Source: Novosphingobium album (ex Liu et al. 2023)
GTDB taxonomy: Bacteria; Pseudomonadota; Alphaproteobacteria; Sphingomonadales; Sphingomonadaceae
Length of the DNA: 64,000 nt
NCBI RefSeq assembly: GCF_029076845.1
Contig: NZ_JARESE010000028.1
Location: 186,001 to 250,000 of the forward strand
Direction: 5' to 3'
Each line of letters opens with the position of its first letter. Within the stretch, counting starts at the first letter, position 1. Shown here piece after piece: positions 36,049 through 44,256 of this stretch. The position numbers and the translations under genes are program-made. The notes beneath the pieces are model-generated. The model made no database searches, had not been told where the DNA came from, and worked only from the letters and a program-made list of their open reading frames with translations.

Positions 36049-36342
36049 CTAGCGCGACATCGAGATGATCTGCCCGGACCGGGCATCGACATCGACAAAA
36101 TAGACTTTTCCGTTCTGGATGAACTTGAGCCGGTAAGCCATTGCCGCCGGATCGTATTCCGGGCCCAGGTATTGCATCCCGGACATCCGGGGCAGCACCT
36201 TGCGCTCGATATCGCGCAGGCTCTGGACATTGCCGGCTTTCAGATCCTTGCGCACTTCTCCCTGTTCGTTGCCGGATTCGGCATGGGCGGTGATCGTGCT
36301 GGCGGCCAGGGCGAGGCACAGGAGGGCGGCAAACTGCTTCAT
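36049..36342 (-). CDS. Exported PepSY-domain protein
   Basis: A 97-residue protein with a signal peptide (MKQFAALLCLALAASTITAH, cleavage near AHAES). The mature part holds one PepSY domain ending YRLKFIQNGKVYFVDVDARSG. PepSY proteins are thought to act as periplasmic modulators of peptidases or sensors. Start ATG 36342 was chosen over an upstream extension that has no signal peptide. It is 91 bases upstream of the response regulator and is probably cotranscribed with it, so it may tune the kinase. Confidence 0.85.
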   Translation of the reverse strand: MKQFAALLCLALAASTITAHAESGNEQGEVRKDLKAGNVQSLRDIERKVLPRMSGMQYLGPEYDPAAMAYRLKFIQNGKVYFVDVDARSGQIISMSR

Positions 36343-36460
36343 TGTGCCGCGATGCCTAAGTGCGGCGGCTTGAACAAGCCGTGAATGTGGCGAAATGCGG
36401 CAAAGGCGGCCCACGCTCCCCGCTTGTCAATGCCATGCCCCCACCGCTAGGGCGCCTGCC

Positions 36461-38251
36461 ATGGCAATCGCACCGATCCTAAGCTGGGAAGGCCTTGGCC
36501 TGATCCAGGGCTCCGGCTGGCTGTTTCAGGACCTTGACCTGAACATCGGCCCGCGTGACCGGCTGGCGCTGATCGGCCGCAACGGCGCGGGCAAGACCAC
36601 GCTGCTGCGCCTGATCGCCGGGCAGGTGGAGGCGGACCGCGGCAAGCGCTCGGTCCAGCCGGGCACCAGGATCGTCACGCTGGAGCAGGACCCGTTCTTC
36701 ACCGGGTTCGACAAGCTGATCGATTTCGCCACCCACGGGCCGGACGCGCCGCCGCGCCATGCGGTGGAAGCGATCGCGGACCAGCTCGGCATCGATCTGG
36801 AACGGGCCGCGGAAAACGCCTCGGGCGGCGAACGGCGCCGTGCCGCGCTGTGCCGCGCGCTGGCTTCGGAGCCCGACCTGCTGCTGCTGGACGAGCCGAC
36901 CAACCACCTGGACCTTGCCGCGATCGACTGGCTGGAAGCCTGGCTGCAACGCTATACCGGCGCCTTCGTGGTCATCAGCCATGACCGCACGTTCCTCACG
37001 CGCCTGACCCGCGCGACCTTGTGGCTCGATCGCGGCAGCCTGCGGCGCAAGGAAGTGGGCTTTGGCGGCTACGAGGCCTGGGAAGAACAGGTCTATGCCG
37101 AGGAAGCGCGCGCCGCCGAACGGCTTGACGCGCGGCTCAAGCTGGAGGCGCACTGGCTGGAACGCGGCGTCACCGCGCGGCGCAAGCGCAACCAAGGCCG
37201 GCTGGAAAAGCTTTACGAGATGCGCGCCCAGCGGGCCGCGATGATCAATCCCACCGGCACCGCCAAGCTTGCCATCGCCGCCGACGACAGCAAGACCAAG
37301 TCGGTGATCGTCGCCGAGCATGTCACCAAGCGGTTCGGCGACCGGACGGTCATCCGCGATTTCTCGCTGCGCATCCAGCGCGGCGACCGGATCGGCGTGG
37401 TCGGCGCCAACGGTTCGGGCAAGACCACGCTGCTCAAGCTGCTGACCGGCGAGATCGCGCCCGACGAAGGCACGGTGACGCTGGCCAAAACGCTGCACGG
37501 CACGGTGATCGACCAGCAGCGCAGCCTGCTTTCGCCCGAAAAGCGCATTCGTGACGTGCTGGCCGAAGGCGGCGACTGGGTGGACGTGCGCGGCGTGCGC
37601 AAGCATGTGCAGGGCTATCTCAAGGAATTCCTGTTCGATCCCGGCCTGGTCGATGCCCGGATCGGCACGCTTTCGGGCGGCGAACGCTCGCGCCTGTTGC
37701 TGGCGCGCGAATTCGCCCGCAAATCGAACCTGCTGGTGCTCGACGAGCCGACCAACGACCTCGACCTCGAAACGCTCGACCTGCTGCAGGAAGTGATCGC
37801 CGACTACGAAGGCACGGTGCTGATTGTCAGCCACGATCGCGACTTCCTCGATCGCACGGTGACGGTGACGCTGGGGCTCGACGGTTCGGGCGATATCGAC
37901 GTGATCGCGGGCGGCTATGCCGACTGGGAAGCCAAGCGCAGGCAGCGGATCATGCCGGCCAGGGCCGCCAGGGCGAAAGCCGCGCCCGAAAGCGCCCCGC
38001 CCCCTCCCCCGCCAGCGAAAAGGACCAAGCTCTCCTACAAGGACCAGCGCGACTACGATCTGCTGCCGGCCCGGATCGAGGAACTGGACGCCGCGATCGC
38101 GCGCGACGAGGCGGCGCTGGCCGACCCGGAGCTGTACAGCCGCGATCCCGCGAAGTTCGCCGCGCTGACCAGGGCGCTGGACAGCGCGCGCGCCGAAAAG
38201 GACGCGGCCGAAATGCGCTGGCTCGAACTGGCCGAGCAAGTCGAAGGCTAG
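36461..38251 (+). CDS. uup: ABC-F family ATPase, Uup-like
   Basis: A 596-residue soluble protein with two ABC ATPase domains. The first has Walker A GRNGAGKTT, signature ASGGERRR and Walker B LLLLDEPTNHLD; the second has GANGSGKTT, LSGGERSR and LLVLDEPTNDLD. The interdomain linker (RLKLEAHWLERGVTARRKRN) and a C-terminal charged coiled coil after a Pro-rich hinge (about 515-596) are as in Uup. ABC-F proteins act on ribosomes or DNA rather than in transport. Start ATG 36461. It ends near a GC-rich hairpin. Confidence 0.92.
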   Translation: MAIAPILSWEGLGLIQGSGWLFQDLDLNIGPRDRLALIGRNGAGKTTLLRLIAGQVEADRGKRSVQPGTRIVTLEQDPFFTGFDKLIDFATHGPDAPPRHAVEAIADQLGIDLERAAENASGGERRRAALCRALASEPDLLLLDEPTNHLDLAAIDWLEAWLQRYTGAFVVISHDRTFLTRLTRATLWLDRGSLRRKEVGFGGYEAWEEQVYAEEARAAERLDARLKLEAHWLERGVTARRKRNQGRLEKLYEMRAQRAAMINPTGTAKLAIAADDSKTKSVIVAEHVTKRFGDRTVIRDFSLRIQRGDRIGVVGANGSGKTTLLKLLTGEIAPDEGTVTLAKTLHGTVIDQQRSLLSPEKRIRDVLAEGGDWVDVRGVRKHVQGYLKEFLFDPGLVDARIGTLSGGERSRLLLAREFARKSNLLVLDEPTNDLDLETLDLLQEVIADYEGTVLIVSHDRDFLDRTVTVTLGLDGSGDIDVIAGGYADWEAKRRQRIMPARAARAKAAPESAPPPPPPAKRTKLSYKDQRDYDLLPARIEELDAAIARDEAALADPELYSRDPAKFAALTRALDSARAEKDAAEMRWLELAEQVEG

Positions 38252-38284
38252 GTCCATGGCCCTCCGCCTTCAGGGAAGAGGGTT

Positions 38285-38317
38285 GGGTGAGGGGGAACAA
38301 AGCCCCCGCCCTCACCC
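38285..38317. terminator. Bidirectional hairpin terminator
   Basis: GGGTGAGGGGG pairs with CCCCCGCCCTCACCC (one bulged G) around AACAAAG, between the convergent ABC-F gene and the DUF6456-like gene. The stop codon of the latter lies inside the stem. It overlaps the intergenic repeat noted at 38264-38295. Confidence 0.55.
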
Positions 38318-38782
38318 GATCCGGTAGAAATCCGCCACCCGGTCAAGCGCCAGGCTGAGCACCAGCTTGCCGCTGCGCACCGGCCAGCCGAGCGCCTTTT
38401 CCGTGTCCGGCAATCCCTCGCCCGCGCAAGCCACGCGCCACAGCACGTCGCACAGGCCCGGCCCGGCAGCGGCGATGGCGCCATCGAACCGCGCTTTCGC
38501 CGCGATCTGGCGCTCGGTCGGGCTCAGGCCGGGATCGGTGCCGCCTTTGATCCGCACCGGATCCCAGCGCATCGTCACTCTGGGCGAAAGCTGGGCGAAT
38601 TCCCAATCGGCGCGCAACCGTTCGCCCGCCTCGAACTGCCGGTCGCGCAAATGGCCGCGCGCGTGCAGCCAGGTCAGCGGCGATTCGGCGAGGTTGACCG
38701 TCACGCTGCGCCGCCCGCGCCGGGCACCGCCGCGTGCCGGGCCGGCCTCGGTCAGTTCGCGTTCGACCAGATGCTGCTTCAT
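38312..38782 (-). CDS. DUF6456-like protein (putative)
   Basis: A 156-residue protein beginning MKQHLVERELTEAG; GAGGG lies just upstream of ATG 38782. The N-terminal part is basic and contains SVTVNLAESPLTWLHARGHL. The C-terminal part has LSPTERQIAAKARFDGAIAA, LCDVLWRVACAGEGL, PDTEKALGWP and LSLALDRVADFY, which resembles the DUF6456 domain found in alphaproteobacterial proteins often next to helix-turn-helix regulators. The function is unknown; a DNA-binding or regulatory role is likely from the neighbourhood. It is divergent from the XRE regulator gene 90 bases away. Confidence 0.7.
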   Translation of the reverse strand: MKQHLVERELTEAGPARGGARRGRRSVTVNLAESPLTWLHARGHLRDRQFEAGERLRADWEFAQLSPRVTMRWDPVRIKGGTDPGLSPTERQIAAKARFDGAIAAAGPGLCDVLWRVACAGEGLPDTEKALGWPVRSGKLVLSLALDRVADFYRIG

Positions 38783-38872
38783 GCCGTTGCCCTCGCTCTG
38801 TGATCCGCGGGCAACTTGCCAAAGACAATAGGCTGTAGGAAAGTTGAAAACCAAATCGGTTAAGGAGGCGGC

Positions 38873-39445
38873 ATGATCAACCGGATTCGCGATGTCCGCA
38901 TCCAGCAGGGCCTGACACTGGCGGACGTGGCCGCGCGCTGCGATCCGCCGACCACGGCGCAGACCATCGGCCGGCTGGAAACGGGCACGCGCAACCTGTC
39001 GCTGGTCTGGATGAACCGCATCGCCGCCGCGCTGGAGGTGGCGCCCGAAGCGCTGCTGCGCAGCGAATCGGCGCCGGCCGCGCGGCTGATCGCCACGCTG
39101 ACCGAAGCGGGCGCCGAAGCGCTGCGCAGCCCACGCGACGCGGTGCCGCCCAGCGCGGCGGACGGCGACGGGGCGATGCTGGTCATGGCGGTGGAAGTCA
39201 GCCGGGGCGATTATCGCGCCGGCGACCAGATCTGGCTGCGCGAGGTGCCGCCCGAGGATTTCCCCCGCCAGATCAATCGCGACGTGCTGGTGCCCAAGCC
39301 GGGCGGACGCTTCGCGTTCGGCCGCCTGTTCGATCGCGACGGCAGCCGCATCGCCCTGCTCCCGCCCGGCAGCGGCCAGCGGCAAGTGGTGATCGAAAGC
39401 CCGCCGTGGATCGCGGTGGCCGAAACGCTGATCAGAAAGCTCTAG
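38873..39445 (+). CDS. XRE-family regulator with C-terminal S24-like region
   Basis: A 190-residue regulator with a perfect Shine-Dalgarno (AAGGAGGCGGC) before ATG 38873. Residues 1-62 form a Cro/C1-type helix-turn-helix (IRDVRIQQGLTLADVAARC, TIGRLETGTRNLSLVWMNRI). The C-terminal part (about 100-190) includes RGDYRAGDQIWLREV and RDVLVPKPGGRFAFGRL, like the beta-rich domain of LexA/S24-type repressors, but no obvious catalytic Ser-Lys pair could be placed. It probably controls itself and the divergent DUF6456-like gene. Confidence 0.8.
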   Translation: MINRIRDVRIQQGLTLADVAARCDPPTTAQTIGRLETGTRNLSLVWMNRIAAALEVAPEALLRSESAPAARLIATLTEAGAEALRSPRDAVPPSAADGDGAMLVMAVEVSRGDYRAGDQIWLREVPPEDFPRQINRDVLVPKPGGRFAFGRLFDRDGSRIALLPPGSGQRQVVIESPPWIAVAETLIRKL

Positions 39446-39450
39446 CTCCC

Positions 39451-40665
39451 GTGCGAATCCTGTCCATCGCCACACTGTTTCCCAACCCGGTGCGCCCGTC
39501 GTTCGGCATTTTCGTGGGCAACCAGATGCGCGCGGTGGTGGCGCGCGGCGATGTCGATCTCACCATGGTGAGCCCGATCGGGATGCCCCCCTGGCCGCTC
39601 TCGCACCGCGCGCCTTATGACCGGCTGCGCGCGATCCCGCTTGAAAGCGGCGCGGTCGGCCTGCCGGTGCACTATCCCCGCTTCACCCTGATCCCCAGGA
39701 TCGGCGGCGACAGCAATCCGGGGCGGATCGTCCGGGCCGTGCTGCCGCTGGTCCGCGCGATGCACGCGCAAAAGCCGTTCGACCTGGTCGACGCGCAGTT
39801 CTTCTTTCCCGATGGCCCGGCAGCGGCCGTGATCGCGCGCGCGCTGGGCCTGCCGCTGACGATCAAGTCACGCGGCGCGGACATCCATTATTGGGGTGCC
39901 CGCCCGCGCGCGCTGGCGCAGATGCGCGAAGCGGCGGCGCAGGCGGCGGGCCTGCTCGCGGTCAGCCAGTCGCTGCGCGCCGACATGGTCGCGCTGGGGA
40001 TGCCGGCCGATCGCATCGGCGTGCATTACACCGGGCTCGACCGCGAGCGCTTCCGCCCGATCGAGCGCGGCGCGGCACGCGCGCTCGTTTCGGCCCTGCC
40101 CAACCTCGGGATCTGGCCGGAAGGGCCGCTGATCGTCACGCCCGGCGCGCTGATCGCGCGCAAGGGCCAGCGCCTTGCCATCGCCGCACTGGCGCGCTTG
40201 CCCGAGGCGCGGCTGGCGCTGGCCGGCACAGGCGAGGATGAGACTGCGCTCAGGGCCTATGCCCGCGAATGCGGCGTGGCCGACCGGGTGCATTTCCTCG
40301 GGCTGGTGACGCATGACGTCCTGCCGCAGTTGCTTTGTGCCGCCGATGTCGTGGTGCTGCCTTCGGCCAGTGAGGGGCTGGCCAATGTCTGGGTAGAGGC
40401 GCTGGCCTGCGGCACGCCGATCGTCATCCCCGATATCGGCGGCGCGCGCGAGATCGTGCGGGATGGTTCGGCCGGGCGACTGGTCACGCGCGATCCGGCA
40501 GCGATCGCGACGGCCGTCAGCGACATCCTGCGCGACCCGCCGTCGCAGGATGAGGTCGCCGCCAATGCCCGGCGCTTCAGCTGGAGCATCAACGCGGAAA
40601 ACCTGGTCTGCTTCTGGCGCGACGTGCTTGCCGGCAGGAAGCCGGGCGAACCGGCGCCGGGCTGA
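39451..40665 (+). CDS. Glycosyltransferase family 4 (GT-B fold)
   Basis: A 404-residue enzyme. The start GTG 39451 yields VRILSIATLFPNPVRPSFG, the usual N-terminus of this family. The C-terminal nucleotide-sugar-binding domain has LIVTPGALIARKGQ, RVHFLGLVTHDVLPQLL and the E-x7-E motif of retaining GT-B enzymes in SASEGLANVWVEALACG (Glu twice). It transfers a sugar to an unknown acceptor, probably in surface glycan or glycolipid synthesis. It begins five bases after the XRE regulator stop codon and ends just before a large inverted repeat. Confidence 0.9.
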   Translation: MRILSIATLFPNPVRPSFGIFVGNQMRAVVARGDVDLTMVSPIGMPPWPLSHRAPYDRLRAIPLESGAVGLPVHYPRFTLIPRIGGDSNPGRIVRAVLPLVRAMHAQKPFDLVDAQFFFPDGPAAAVIARALGLPLTIKSRGADIHYWGARPRALAQMREAAAQAAGLLAVSQSLRADMVALGMPADRIGVHYTGLDRERFRPIERGAARALVSALPNLGIWPEGPLIVTPGALIARKGQRLAIAALARLPEARLALAGTGEDETALRAYARECGVADRVHFLGLVTHDVLPQLLCAADVVVLPSASEGLANVWVEALACGTPIVIPDIGGAREIVRDGSAGRLVTRDPAAIATAVSDILRDPPSQDEVAANARRFSWSINAENLVCFWRDVLAGRKPGEPAPG

Positions 40666-40670
40666 GAGGT

Positions 40671-40813
40671 TGTCTGGAAATGCACGGAAGAGCGCATTTC
40701 CTGGCGGCACCGGCCCACTCCCCCGCCCGGCCTCCCATAGAATACTGCCGTTGGGAGGCCGGGCGGGGGAGTGGGCCGGTGCCGTCATGCGCCAAGAGGC
40801 GCATCTCCAGACA
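40671..40813. repeat. Large nested inverted repeat
   Basis: The inner arms 40705-40737 and 40752-40784 are a perfect 33-bp inverted repeat around a 14-base loop. The palindrome continues outward imperfectly to TGTCTGG (40671) and CCAGACA (ending 40813), giving about 143 bp in all. It lies between the convergent glycosyltransferase and secF genes. It is far longer than needed for a terminator and looks like a palindromic mobile element of the REP or MITE type, or a duplicated terminator. No flanking target duplication could be identified. Confidence 0.85.
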
Positions 40814-40830
40814 GTCCCTGAAACGAAACT

Positions 40831-41808
40831 TCAGCCGCGTTCGCGAGCGACGCGATCCTGCCGGTCAGCGTTGGTCTCGGTGGCCACGAAGCTGTCCGAA
40901 CTGACGCCCAGCCAGATCAGGATCGGCGCCGCCATGTAGATCGAGCTGTACGTGCCCACGAAAATGCCCAGCACGATCGCAGCAGTCAGCCCGAAAAGGC
41001 TTTCCGGCCCGAAAAACAGCAGCGGGATCAGCGCGATCAGCAGCGAGGCCGACGTCATGACCGTGCGCGCCAGCGTCTCGTTCACTGAAAGGTCGAGCAA
41101 TTCGGGCAGCGGCATCTTGCGGAATTTCTTCAGGTCTTCGCGGATACGGTCGTAGACCACGATCGTATCGTTGAGCGAATAGCCGATCAGCGCCAGGATC
41201 GCCGCGACGATCTGCAGGCTGAATTCAAGCTGGAACAGCGCGAACATGCCCAGCGTCAGCGAAACGTCGTGGAACAGCGCGAACAGCGCGCCCACGCCGA
41301 ACTGCCATTCGAACCGCACCCAGATATAGATCGCGATGGCCAGCATCGCCGCCAGCAGCGCATAGAACGCCTTCTGCCGGAACTCGCCCGAAACCTTGCC
41401 GGAAACGGTATCCTTGCCATCGATGCGCGTATCGGGATGCGTCTGCTGCAGCTTGGCGACGATCTCGTTCGACATGCGCTGCGCAGCGCTGTTGTCATTT
41501 GCCGCGCTGTCGGGCAGCGGCACGCGGATCGAGACCGAGTTGGGATCGCCGAACCGCTGGATCACCGGATCGCCGTAGCCCAGCGCCTCCACTTCCTCGC
41601 GAAGCTGGGCGATCGGCGCTTCCGCGCTCCTGGTGAACGTGACGCGGATTTCCTGGCCGCCGGCGAAATCGATGCCATAGTTGAGGCCCCTGGTCAGCAC
41701 CAGGCCCCAGCTCGCGGCGATCAGGATCATGCTGACGACGTAGAACGGCACCCGCCACTTCAGGAAGTGGATGTTGGTGCTGTCGGGGACGAGTTTGAGC
41801 AGCTTCAT
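40831..41808 (-). CDS. secF: Protein translocase subunit SecF
   Basis: A 325-residue inner-membrane protein with six membrane segments. Family motifs are GLNYGIDFAGGQEIRVTF after the first helix, ALIGYSLNDTIVVYDRIRE in the fourth and VNETLARTVMTSAS. It works with SecD to pull exported proteins using the proton gradient. It begins 12 bases after the secD stop codon. The C-terminus is a charged tail. Confidence 0.97.
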   Translation of the reverse strand: MKLLKLVPDSTNIHFLKWRVPFYVVSMILIAASWGLVLTRGLNYGIDFAGGQEIRVTFTRSAEAPIAQLREEVEALGYGDPVIQRFGDPNSVSIRVPLPDSAANDNSAAQRMSNEIVAKLQQTHPDTRIDGKDTVSGKVSGEFRQKAFYALLAAMLAIAIYIWVRFEWQFGVGALFALFHDVSLTLGMFALFQLEFSLQIVAAILALIGYSLNDTIVVYDRIREDLKKFRKMPLPELLDLSVNETLARTVMTSASLLIALIPLLFFGPESLFGLTAAIVLGIFVGTYSSIYMAAPILIWLGVSSDSFVATETNADRQDRVARERG

Positions 41809-41820
41809 GGCCAGTTCCCC

Positions 41821-43428
41821 TCAGACGTGCAGTTCGGTCGGCCGCGCCTTGCGCAGCCACGTGGCAACCCACATCCGGGTCAGGGTCACGCCGGTGAAGA
41901 CGCTGGTGAACAGGCCGATGATGAGAACCACGGCAAAGCCGCGCACCGGCCCGGTGCCGAACAGGAACAGCAGCACACCGGCGATGAAGTTGGTGACGTT
42001 GGCGTCATAGATCGCGCGGCTGGCTTCCTTGTAACCGTTCTCCACCGCAGCGATCACGCGCCGGCCTTTCCTGCGCTCCTCGCGCATACGTTCATAGATC
42101 AGCACGTTGGCGTCCACCGCCGCGCCGATCGTCAGCACGAAGCCGGCGATGCCCGGCAGCGTCAGCGTGGTGTTCATCACCGCCATGATGCCCAGGATCA
42201 TCAGCACGTTGATGACCAGCGCGATCGTCGCGTAGATGCCGAACCGGCCGTAAGTGAAGATCATCAGCAGCACGACGCCCAGCGAGCCGATCGTCATCGC
42301 GATCAGGCCCTTGCGGATCGAATCGGCGCCCAGGTCCGGCCCCACGGTGCGTTCCTCGACCACGGTGAGGTCCACCGGCAGTGCGCCCGAGCGCAGCGAG
42401 ATGGCCAGCTGATTCGCCGTTTCCACCGTGAAATTGCCGGAAATCTGCGCGCTGCCGCCCAGGATCGGCTCGTTGATGTTGGGGGCAGACAGCACTTTGC
42501 CGTCAAGGATGATGGCGAAAGGCCGATTGACGTTCTGGGTGGTGAGTTCGGCGAACTTGCGCCCGCCTTCCTGATCGAACGTGATCGAAACGACCGGCGC
42601 GTTGTTCTTGGGATCGAACGCCTGCTTGGCGTCGGTCAGCCGGTCCCCCTTGATGCCGCCAAGGCGCCGCACCGCGATCGCCGGGGCGCCGGCGCCTTCG
42701 CGCGGATTGGCGTAAGGCACGATCTCGCTGCCCGGAGGCGCGATGCCCTGGGCGATATCATTGGGCGATGCGGTGACGTCCACCAGCTTGAATTCCAGCT
42801 TGGCGGTCTGGCCCAGCAGGCTCTTGAGCGCGGAGGGGTCTTGCAGTCCGGGGACCTGCACGACGATCCGCTCCTCGCCCTGGCGGATGATCGTCGGTTC
42901 GCGGGTGCCCAGCGCGTCGATGCGCTTGCGCACCACTTCGGTCGCCGAATCCATCGCATTGGTCACAGCCTGTTCCAGCCCCTCGCTGGTCGGCGTGAGG
43001 ATGAAGCGGCTGCCGTCCACCACCTTGATATCCCAGTCGCGCTGGCCGGTCAGGCCCGCGCCGGTGGTCAGCGGCAGGATTTCCTCCCGCGCGGCGTCAA
43101 CTTGCGAAGGGTCCTTCAGCATGAAGGAAAGCCGCCCGTCGCTGCGCGAAATGTCGCCGATGGCGATTCTCGGTTCGGCCAGCCGCATCCGGCCGCGCAC
43201 CGATTCCTCCATGTTCTCGATGCGCTGCTGCGCCACCTGGCGCTTGTCCGCTTCGAGCAGGATGTGGCTGCCGCCGGCCAGGTCCAGCCCCAGGTTGACC
43301 ATCGGATCGGGCAAGGCGCTGGGCCAGGGCACATTGGCGATCGAACAGAGCGAAGGCAGCGCGGCGGCCATCGCGACGATCGTCAGCCCCCAGTACCAGA
43401 CCCTCTTCCACAAGGGAAAATCAAGCAT
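41821..43428 (-). CDS. secD: Protein translocase subunit SecD
   Basis: A 535-residue inner-membrane protein. Motifs include the first-helix segment LGLDLAGGSHILLEAD, the periplasmic P1 domain with TREPTIIRQGEER-type (here GTREPTIIRQGEERIVVQVPG), and the C-terminal six-helix region with GFVLTIGAAVDANVLIYERMREE. With SecF it forms the auxiliary Sec complex. It lies between yajC and secF, the usual yajC-secD-secF order. Confidence 0.98.
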   Translation of the reverse strand: MLDFPLWKRVWYWGLTIVAMAAALPSLCSIANVPWPSALPDPMVNLGLDLAGGSHILLEADKRQVAQQRIENMEESVRGRMRLAEPRIAIGDISRSDGRLSFMLKDPSQVDAAREEILPLTTGAGLTGQRDWDIKVVDGSRFILTPTSEGLEQAVTNAMDSATEVVRKRIDALGTREPTIIRQGEERIVVQVPGLQDPSALKSLLGQTAKLEFKLVDVTASPNDIAQGIAPPGSEIVPYANPREGAGAPAIAVRRLGGIKGDRLTDAKQAFDPKNNAPVVSITFDQEGGRKFAELTTQNVNRPFAIILDGKVLSAPNINEPILGGSAQISGNFTVETANQLAISLRSGALPVDLTVVEERTVGPDLGADSIRKGLIAMTIGSLGVVLLMIFTYGRFGIYATIALVINVLMILGIMAVMNTTLTLPGIAGFVLTIGAAVDANVLIYERMREERRKGRRVIAAVENGYKEASRAIYDANVTNFIAGVLLFLFGTGPVRGFAVVLIIGLFTSVFTGVTLTRMWVATWLRKARPTELHV

Positions 43429-43487
43429 CGCCCAATGGCCTCTTCCCGAAAACGCTTCTTGCCGAAACCAGCGACGGCGCGCCGCGC

Positions 43488-43826
43488 TCAGTCATTCGCC
43501 GCTGCGGCGCCGGCGGGCGGATTGACATCGGCGATCGTGCTCTTGAGCGCCCTGACACGCACGCCGTTGGCGATCTCGATCTCGGCATAATGATCGTCGA
43601 CCCGCATCACCTTGCCGACGATTCCGCCCCCGGTCAGCACTTCATCGCCTTTCTTGATCGTGGTGAGCTTGGCCTGGTGCTCCTTCTGCCGGCGCATCTG
43701 CGGGCGCAGGATGAGGAACCAGAAGATCACGCCCATCGCCACAAGCGGCAGGAACTGCATCCACGCGGGCGGCGCCTCGCCGGTGGAACCGGCGGCGGAC
43801 AGGATGGAGAGGATGGACTGGTTCAT
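43488..43826 (-). CDS. yajC: Sec translocon accessory protein YajC
   Basis: A 112-residue protein with one membrane helix (WMQFLPLVAMGVIFWFLILR) followed by the conserved cytoplasmic RPQMRRQKEHQAKL and KKGDEVLTGGGIVGKVMRVDD. It associates with SecDF. Start ATG 43826; a longer in-frame extension is not conserved in type. It is the first gene of yajC-secD-secF. Confidence 0.96.
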   Translation of the reverse strand: MNQSILSILSAAGSTGEAPPAWMQFLPLVAMGVIFWFLILRPQMRRQKEHQAKLTTIKKGDEVLTGGGIVGKVMRVDDHYAEIEIANGVRVRALKSTIADVNPPAGAAAAND

Positions 43827-44035
43827 GGAACGATTCAGACTTTCTCGTAACGCTGGGATGCCGGCGAATCGGCCTGTCGGGACACGCTGTCCCGGCAACC
43901 GTCGGCCGGAGCAATTTGCGCGCGGTTAGCAACAAAGCGGCGGGCTGGCAACGCGCCGCCTTGCCGCCCTGTCGCACCCCGTGCGTCAGACGCTTGCGCT
44001 CTGCATCGCGCCTGCCTATAGGCGCTGGCCTCGGT

Positions 44036-44112
44036 CGGGACGTAGCGCAGCCTGGTAGCGCATCACACTGGGGGTGTGGGGGTCGGAGGTTCGAATCCTC
44101 TCGTCCCGACCA
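44036..44112 (+). tRNA. tRNA-Pro (anticodon GGG)
   Basis: A 77-nucleotide tRNA with acceptor arms CGGGACG/CGTCCCG, the anticodon stem CACAC/GTGTG with loop TGGGGGT (anticodon GGG), T-arm GTTCGAATC and an encoded CCA. Confidence 0.96.
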
Positions 44113-44256
44113 ATTTCGAAGGCCTTGGGCACTGCCATGCACCCCGCAGTGCCACGCCTGCCCTTCAGATGACGTCAGCACGGCGGCACACGCACCTTGC
44201 CTTTGCCGTGGGATTCGGGCTCGAGCCGCGCCTTTCCCCTGTTCAGCCGCCCGGTT

